A DNA stretch of 64,000 nt from Lactifluus volemus (lineage: Eukaryota; Basidiomycota; Agaricomycetes; Russulales; Russulaceae): NCBI GenBank assembly GCA_022376515.1, contig WTXI01000007.1, positions 1-64,000 on the forward strand. Direction: 5' to 3'. A model generated the notes under the pieces. That model worked only from the letters and a program-made list of their open reading frames with translations, did not search any database and was not told the origin of the DNA. The translations under genes and the position numbers were made by a program. This document shows, in pieces, positions 57,676 through 64,000 of the stretch; positions within the stretch are counted from its first letter, which is position 1, and every line of letters starts with the position of its first letter.

Positions 57676-60600
57676 GGCCGGTGAGCTTGGTAAGGATGGT
57701 AGTTGGTTGTTTGGCGGGGAGGGGGCGGCGTCGCTCCGCGGGAGTCCACCAAAATCGGGGAGGTCCTCGTTCCACGAGGGCGGTGGGAGGCTGGCGAGTG
57801 GGGTCCACGGACAGTCGGTGGGAGGTGTGAGGTACTCCCAAATCGAACGTGTCGGTTTGGGTTGTTGTATGGCCCACGCTGCGAATTCACAGGCCTGAAA
57901 GAGGGATTCTCGGAGGGTGTTGTCGAGCGGTGTGATTCGCGGGTATAAGGTGGGGGAACGGGGGTCGTGGATCGGTTTCTCGGACGCCGTGTATAGCTCA
58001 CTGGGATAAACGGTGGAGAGGCCGAATGATGATTGGTAGAGGAGGGACGATGGGTGGACCGGGCGGATGGGACGTGGTGCGGGTAGGTCATATTGGGCTG
58101 GGACATGTTGCATATAGCGAATTGTAAGGGAGTTCGGTAAGGGTGGTGTAGTGGTGGTAGTTGTAGTGGTGGGGATGAAAGTTGGTGATGTCGTTTCTTG
58201 CTGAAGCAAGAGGGTTCTTATAGCCTTTGGTTGAGCTTTGTAAAAGGCTGTGAGTAGTTCTGGGGCATCAACATTTTCAGCTGGTTCCCATGTGTTATGT
58301 GTGGCAGAATAGCCTTTCCACTTCAGAAGATATTGGAGTCTCGTCTTGTTCTTTGGTCCAATACGTCTGGACCCTAGAACAGCTTCTACTTCATACTCCT
58401 CTTCTCCGTCTAAAAGCTCCGGTGCAGGCTGTTCGAAGTTCGGACCATGTTCGGGTGTTTCCATATAGGGGGCGATCAGTGATGTGTGAAACACATCATG
58501 AATCTGCCATCGATCTGGGAGTTTGAGGCGTACAACTACCGGTGATATGACTTTGGTGATTGTAAAGGGTCCATAGCGTTTTGGGGCTAGCTTGCTGCTA
58601 AGGTGCGTCATTTTGAGATTGGTACCTTCAAGCCAGACTTTTTCTCCTACGGCATATTTTCGGTAGTGGCGTTGACCCTTCTTGTGTTCTGTGCGTTTGT
58701 GAAGGAGGGTTTGTGCGTGTTTCATCGCTGATCGGGCCTTTTCTCAGATGTTTTTGAGTTCTTCGGATCTTTTGTTAACATAGGGTAGATGACTTGTGAT
58801 CCGAGAAGTTGCAACAAGAGGGGTATATCCGATGAGGAGTTCATACGGAGTAAATCCGGTTGTGGCGTTTGGCCATGAGTTGTGAACGAACTGGGCCATG
58901 GGTAAAAGTGTGGACCAGTCATTCATGTAATCATTGCCGTAGATGCAGAGATATTGTTCTACTCGTTGGTTACTTCTTTCCGACTGACCATCCGTTTGCG
59001 GGTGATAGGCGGTGCTGATATTTTGCGATATTTTGAGCTTCTGGCAGAGCCCTGTGGCTAGGTGTGATGTGAAACGGGGATCTCTATCAGAGATGATTCT
59101 TCGGGGAATGCCATAGTTCGGAAAAACATTGGAGATATATAGGTCGATAACTTCTTCCGTGGTGATCTTTTTTGTACACGGTATGAAGATGGCAGCTTTA
59201 GTGCAATCGTGATCGACAATTGTGAGGATGGAGTCATATCCATGTGACTTGGGAAGATCCGTGATAAGGTCCATTGCCACGACTTGGAAGGGGACATTTG
59301 ATGCTTCCTGTTCTCGTGGTTCGATGGGAGCGATAGGGGGTTTTGGACGATGGGTAAGGGGTTTTGTTGACTGGCATGTAGCACACCCCTTGACGTATTG
59401 TGTGACATACTGCTTTAGTCCAGGCCACCAGAAGTTATGGAAGACTTCTATCATGGTGTTAGCGATGCCTGGATGGCCAGCAAGCTGATGGTCATGATAA
59501 CGCCAGAGTATATCTTTCTTCAGTTGGTCGTTCTCAGGGACTACTGGAGCATCCGCTTTCCACCATTGTCCTTTATGATCTTGCTCTAGCTGGTGCTCTT
59601 CGGCCCATTGTTTCATGAGGTCGTCATTTTCCTTTTGTGCCAGCCAGACACGGTCTTCAATAGAGTGGAGTTCCATTGCTTGGACAAAGAGTTTATCAGG
59701 TAACACCACAACATCTTCGTTGTCGTCATCGCCTTTGGGAATGGCGGGATGTCGTGACAAAGCATCAGCACGATTTGTGGCGCCAGGTTTGTGGATGAGT
59801 TCGAAATTAAACTCTGCTAATTTGCTCAGATAGCGTGCCACTCATCGTGCGATGTTTTGTGGTGAGCGATAAAATCGGAGATTGTTGTGGTCAGTGTATA
59901 CTTTGATCGGGAAAGGTGAGGGTAGTAGCACATGTTCCCAGCGAAGGAGTCCTCTGACGACTGCTAAGAGTTCGCGGTTGTAAACTGGGTAATTTCTTTC
60001 CGCAGCATTGAAGGTATGTGAGTCGTAGCCGACTGCTCTAGGTTTGTTATCTTTGTCTCTTTGAAGTAGGACTGCTCCAGTGGCATATTGGGAGGCGTCT
60101 ACTTCAAGTTCAAAGGGTTTTGAGTAATCGGGTCGGTATAGGACTGGGTCTTCTTGCACGCGTTGGAGTAAAAGTTTTAGGGCATTACTGCACTCATCAG
60201 TCCAGTCGAACTTCACCCCCTTCTTTAGAAGTGCAGTAATGGGGCGCGCAATGTCGGCAAAGCCACGGATGAAGGGTCGTTGAAAGCCTAAGACGCCAAG
60301 AGTGCTTCTGACGTCTTCTACTTTCGTAAGGACAGTGGGCCAATTGGCAAGGCCATTTCTTTTCGTCAGGTCAATTGTTATCTTCCCATCGCGGACTTCG
60401 ATACCGAGGTATTTGACTTGTTCTTTCTCAAAGTGGCATTTTGATGCTTTGAAGAACAAGGAGAGTTCGTGAGCGCGTGTGAGAACTGCATGAGTGATTT
60501 CTCGAAGTTCTTCTAGGTTATCGGAACAAATGAGGACGTCATCCATATAGATTAGGATACGCCCTGGATATTTGTTAACAAGGTCAGCAAAAGCAGCATC

Positions 60601-61720
60601 CATGAATCTTTGGAAGACTGCTGGTGAATTTCGTAGTCCAAAGAACATTACTTTAGGCTTGAAAAGACCATAGGGAGTTTTAAAGGCGGCTTTCCATTGG
60701 TCTTCGTCCTTGATGCAGATATTGTGGTACCCCCATCAGATGTCAAGGGTAGTAAAATATCGCATGCCATGGAGTTGTTCTAGAAGATTCTCGATGCGTG
60801 GGAGAGGGTAAACGTCAGGGATGGTATGTTCATTGACGCGTCAATAGTCTTGAACTGGTCTAGAACTTTCATCTGCCTTGGGGATAAGGAACCAGGGCGA
60901 AGACCAAGGGGAGTCCGTTTGTTCAATGTAGCCTTTCTCCTGATGTTCCCTGAGGAATTTCTTTGTAATTTCTTTTCCTTCTTCAGTTAGCGGATAAACT
61001 TTGCAGTTAATGATGTCAGGTGCGTCTGGTTTCAACTTTATCTCCATATCGAATTTTCCTTGGCTAGGAGGGAAGCGTTTTGCTGCTTCTTCATCAAAGA
61101 TGAAGGCATGTCGTTGGTATTCAAGGGGTATTCCTTGAACAGCAGCGCTAGAAGCCGTGCGTCGTTCAGTATCTGCAATGGCCCATTCTTGGGATTTTCC
61201 AGCAGGTTCTAGGGCTCGTGCGAGTAAAACTCGAGCTTTTTCTTTGAGGGCAACTGCTGCGTGGTAGTATTGGGACTCGAGGCAAATCTTCGGGTTTTCA
61301 TCATCTAGGGTTCGGTCTTTCCAGTTAAGTCGTGGGTTAAACGTTTCTAACCATGGGTATCCAAGGATGACGCGATCCATGCCTAGGTCTGTGATGAAGA
61401 AGTTTTGCAACTCTTCTAGTTTTCCCATACGGATGCGTAAGGTAGAAAACTTCGTGACTCGTCCTAGTTTGTTTTCTGTTCCATCAACGTTAAAGATCTG
61501 GATTGGTTTATCTAGATCTTTTGTTCCTAGTTGCCATCTTTCTGCCGTTCGATGATCGATAAAATTACTGGTAGTGCCACTATCGACAAGCGCTTTGTCT
61601 TCTTTCGTTCCACCGTTATAGCTTGAATAAATAATGGGAACTTCCATTGATGAAATGGCATTTAAATACAAGCTATTCGGTACTAAGGCTCGGATCCAGG
61701 CGGCGAGATCAGAGCCCTTT
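57676..61720 (-). pseudogene. Chromovirus pol (protease, RT, RNase H, integrase, chromodomain), four stops
   Basis: Domains in order: aspartic protease LVDSGTTSNFID (near 61580); reverse transcriptase with YMDD in ILIYMDDVLICSD (near 60540); RNase H with ELEVDASQYATGA and VYTDHNNL (60110 and 59880); integrase zinc region and catalytic core, MDLITDLP, IISDRDPRF and HPQTDGQSER (59260-59000); and a chromodomain with LLKWKGY and NTWEP near 58300. In-frame TGA codons at 60843, 60738, 59844 and 58746 each sit where Arg is expected, all CGA-to-TGA. The protease frame is -1 relative to gag, meeting it at a T-run near 61717. The chromodomain in this family directs insertion to heterochromatin. Confidence 0.92.
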
Positions 61721-63121
61721 AAAAAGACGGATCTTGAGAAAGGGATTCGGCAAGCTTGCCGCGTTCTTCGTCAGACATGGCTTTAAGGGTTTTAGCGATG
61801 TCTTCATTTGTTGGTTTAGAAGGAGTAGTGGTCGTTATTACTTTGGATGTTTCAGTAATGCGAGCACGTGTGGTGCCGGTAACATTGGCGTTTCGTTTCT
61901 TCTTAACAGGGCATTCTCTGGAGAGATGACCTTGTTCTTTGCAGTAGAAGCAACGTCCTTCGCGTATGAGGGGTTCTTGATCAGGATCAGGGGTGCAACT
62001 GGTTTGGGTAGTAGTGACATCTACGTCCATAGCGTCAGCATCGCGTTGTGGACGTGGGGCCGGGCGCGGTGGCTGTTGAGGACGACGTTGTTGTTGTTGT
62101 CCTCGCGCATTGCCGAGTAATTGAGTAATGCGTCCTAGTGACCCGCCACCATGCATTTCTTTAAACAATTTTTGTTCCGTCCATGCGGCTGAGTGTTTAC
62201 GTGCCGCTTCCTGCCATTCCGCAAGGGTTTCTGGTCTCGGCCATTCACAGTTCATGATGGTCATGTGAAGGGCTTCTTTGAGACCGGCGCGATACTGAAT
62301 GATAGTCCCTTGAGCGTTGGCTTCAAAGCCTGCTTCTTCAAGAAGGTCATTGAACGAAGTAGTGTAATCGTCCAGTTCGTCTCCGACCATCCGAAGTTTC
62401 GCAAACTTTGTGAGGGCATCTTCTTTTGCGGCGGCATCTTGGAAATCTTCAAGAAACCTTTGTTTGAAACCAACCCAAAGGTCTAGATCGTTGGGGTCTC
62501 CTCCACGGTCTAGGTATCCTCCTAGGGAGTTAAGACGTGCTTGGGCCCAGCCTTCGCAACGTGGTCCAGACATAAATGTGGTGAACATGAGGATTCGATT
62601 TGCAGGGTTCGACATTCCGGGGTTTCCTTGGTTTAATCTTCGGTAATTTTCGAAGATTTCCATGAATCGTTTCGATCGCGATCTATTTCCATCAAAGGGT
62701 TTTGGGGGAATCCCCATTAACCCTCCTCCAGCAGCGGGGATTTGAGCAAAGCCTTGGCCTTGTTGAAGGGGAGCTGCTGCTGCTCCGCCTCCTCTACCGC
62801 CACCACCACCACCACCACTGCCACCTCCTCCTCCTCCAGGACTACCAGGTGCTCCTCCACCTCCTCCACTGCCTCCAGGAGTACCGCTTCCTCCTCCACT
62901 ACCACTGAAGATTGCTCCACTACCACTTGCCGTGGTAGAGGTTTTCTTTCCTTTTCCTTTAGGTCGGGAAAAGAGGGCTGAAGCGGTGGGTGTTACTGTA
63001 GCGGTTGCTGAGACAATTTGAAAAGGGGGGAGTAGGGCATAGCCTGCAACTCCTTGTGCAGCTGCATGAAGGGTTCGTGCTGCAAGGGATTGGATAGGAG
63101 AGGTACTTGTGGAAGCGGGGG
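61719..63121 (-). CDS. Chromovirus Gag, N-terminus truncated
   Basis: Capsid-type protein of about 465 visible residues. An N-terminal Gly/Ser-rich low-complexity segment (62760-62920) is followed by a retrotransposon gag domain (KPFDGNRSRSKRFMEIFENY onward, 62690-62200) and a CCHC zinc knuckle, CFYCKEQGHLSREC, near 61940-61900. The apparent start lies within the LTR that begins at 63122, so the true N-terminus is lost. The frame is open, unlike pol. Gag assembles virus-like particles in the cytoplasm and binds element RNA. Confidence 0.85.
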
Positions 63122-63727
63122 TGTTATGGACTGACACGTGTTTTGCTGACTCATACTGTACATTTTCGGACTGACTGATTCATTTCTGCTGACTCCCTTG
63201 CTTATGCGAATGGACTGCCGATCGCTTTGTTTCAGATCGCTTACTTATTTTCTCACGAACAGCCTTGCACAGCACCGTATAGCCTCAAGCAACAGCCACA
63301 TGCACAGGATGACTCGCTGATTCCTGAAACATGTTTCAAACCCTGAAAGCTATACGAAGGTCACAGCCCCTAAGGCTGTGTACATAGCATCATCTTCTTA
63401 TATATAAACCCTGTACTTTCTGCCCTAGAGACCTTAAGTCTCAGTTTTGTTTCGCAATCCAAGTCCTTCTATCTATTAGAACCTTGTCTTGCCTAGAAGC
63501 ATTCGACCTGAGAGAACCCTCTTGACATCACTCTTCACGACTTCTTGACACTTTGGTCTCACCCTGAGCCCAAAGCCCTTGACCTCTGAAACGCTCTTGA
63601 CTTAGTCGTTTACTAAGTCTCATCTTTACCGAACCTTTGATCTTGACTTGCACGTCTTGCAAGTCTAGTTCTTGACTTCACAAACGAACGTACACTTCGT
63701 ACAAAGGTCCCACTTGGAACCTTAACA
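63122..63727 (+). mobile_element. 5' LTR of a plus-strand self-primed LTR retrotransposon (606 bp)
   Basis: Begins TGTTATGGACTG and ends CCTTAACA, like the solo LTRs at 37172 and 38679. It has a TATATAAACC box at 63401-63410 and a predicted transcript start near 63434. The 3' half has several nested palindromes such as CTTGCACGTCTTGCAAG. The 5-bp left flank (ggggg) has no copy at 63728, so this is the left LTR of a longer element running out of the window, not a solo LTR. Confidence 0.88.
63398..63410 (+). promoter_or_regulatory. LTR TATA box
   Basis: TTATATATAAACC, about 30 bp upstream of the predicted transcript start. It is conserved in the solo LTRs. Confidence 0.75.
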
Positions 63728-63728
63728 C

Positions 63729-63740
63729 AAACTGAGACTT
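63729..63740 (+). promoter_or_regulatory. Primer-binding site complementary to own transcript start
   Basis: AAACTGAGACTT lies 1 bp after the LTR and is a perfect 12-bp complement of AAGTCTCAGTTT at 63436-63447, where the transcript should begin. This is the arrangement of self-primed (Tf1/sushi type) elements rather than tRNA-primed ones. Confidence 0.75.
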
Positions 63741-63773
63741 CAACTCTCACATTTGTGAACGAACGAACGAACC

Positions 63774-64000
63774 ATGTCAGACAGCTCTAGAGGCAGTCCA
63801 TATGGTAGATTCACCGCGTTAGCCGAAGAATCTCCTGAACAAGATCGCCCTACACAAGGCGATGACGACGATGACGAAGCCCTTGCGCAGGCCGCTGGAC
63901 TAGACTTCGCGCCCACTCCCATACTCCTATGATCTCACTTGAACAAGCAATTGAACAAGTGAAACAACCCGCGACACCTTCTGACTCTGGAAGTGGCGAA
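63774..64000 (+). CDS. N-terminus of Gag of the plus-strand LTR retrotransposon, partial
   Basis: An ATG at 63774 opens an acidic leader (MSDSSRGSPYGRFTALAEE, then an Asp run) that meets a TGA at 63930-63932. Another frame beginning ATG at 63929 reads MISLEQAIEQVKQPATPSD and stays open to the window edge. It looks like the start of a Gag protein. Either the second ATG is the real start or there is a 1-bp frame change near 63928. Too little is visible to name the family beyond the self-primed LTR context. Confidence 0.5.

Larger units (their letters stand above)
57676..63121 (-). mobile_element. Ty3/gypsy chromovirus internal region, both ends truncated
   Basis: Minus-strand gag and pol in the order gag, protease, reverse transcriptase, RNase H, integrase, chromodomain. 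The 3' end is cut by the diverged hAT element at 57675 and the 5' end by a plus-strand LTR at 63122, so its own LTRs are not in view. Four in-frame TGA codons in pol mark it as dead. Confidence 0.93.

Noticed and set aside
63122..63727. LTR at 63122 as the 5' LTR of the minus-strand chromovirus
   Set aside because: Its TATA box and primer site point to plus-strand transcription, and it cuts the chromovirus gag.
1..64000. tRNA or rRNA genes
   Set aside because: I saw no convincing cloverleaf A/B boxes or ribosomal sequence while reading, though a scan by a dedicated program was not possible.

Overview
The window is fungal nuclear DNA, most likely from a mushroom-forming basidiomycete (Agaricomycetes). 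The evidence is genes with many 50-60 bp GT-AG introns, FunK1-type protein kinases, a KDZ transposase with a CxC2 cysteine cluster, BED/hAT transposases and a chromodomain Ty3/gypsy element. I see no intact single-copy host gene, rRNA or tRNA. The window is a nest of transposable elements inserted into one another.

Layout. 1-27645 is built from copies of one roughly 8.94 kb hAT-type transposon that carries, all in one direction between its inverted ends, a FunK1 protein kinase, a BED/hAT transposase and a casein-kinase-1 (CK1)-like kinase. Copy B (1551-10490, plus) and copy D (18704-27645, minus) are complete. Copies A (1-1550, minus) and C (12371-18703, plus) are two halves of one older, CpG-decayed element, split by the insertion of B. 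The 8-bp target duplications of B and D are swapped between them, which is what an inversion of 10491-18703 by recombination between B and D (or an assembly flip) would leave.

27814-52987 is a 25 kb block with near-identical inverted ends. It holds arrays of about 75-bp subterminal repeats, TTAAGC-rich tracts, fragments that resemble a Cdc24-type RhoGEF and an AP-3 mu adaptin, a decayed KDZ transposase (32057-35743, minus) and a gene of an unrecognised family (36746-41015, plus) interrupted by two solo LTRs. Its right end is split by a complete 5562-bp hAT element (46135-51696) with a perfect 8-bp target duplication. A MITE sits at 42074-42220.

52988-57675 is the 3' part of a diverged relative of the first family: a hAT transposase followed by a CK1-like kinase, ending in the same terminal motif. 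It lies in the 3' end of a minus-strand chromovirus (57676-63121) that has stop codons in pol. At 63122 begins the 5' LTR of another, plus-strand LTR retrotransposon. Its primer-binding site is complementary to the predicted start of its own transcript, so it is probably self-primed.

The most interesting biology is a hAT transposon family that carries protein kinases as cargo, seen in two diverged versions here. That could be one route by which FunK1 and CK1-like kinases multiply in mushroom genomes. Stop codons of the CGA-to-TGA kind recur across unrelated elements, which fits CpG methylation and deamination of repeats.
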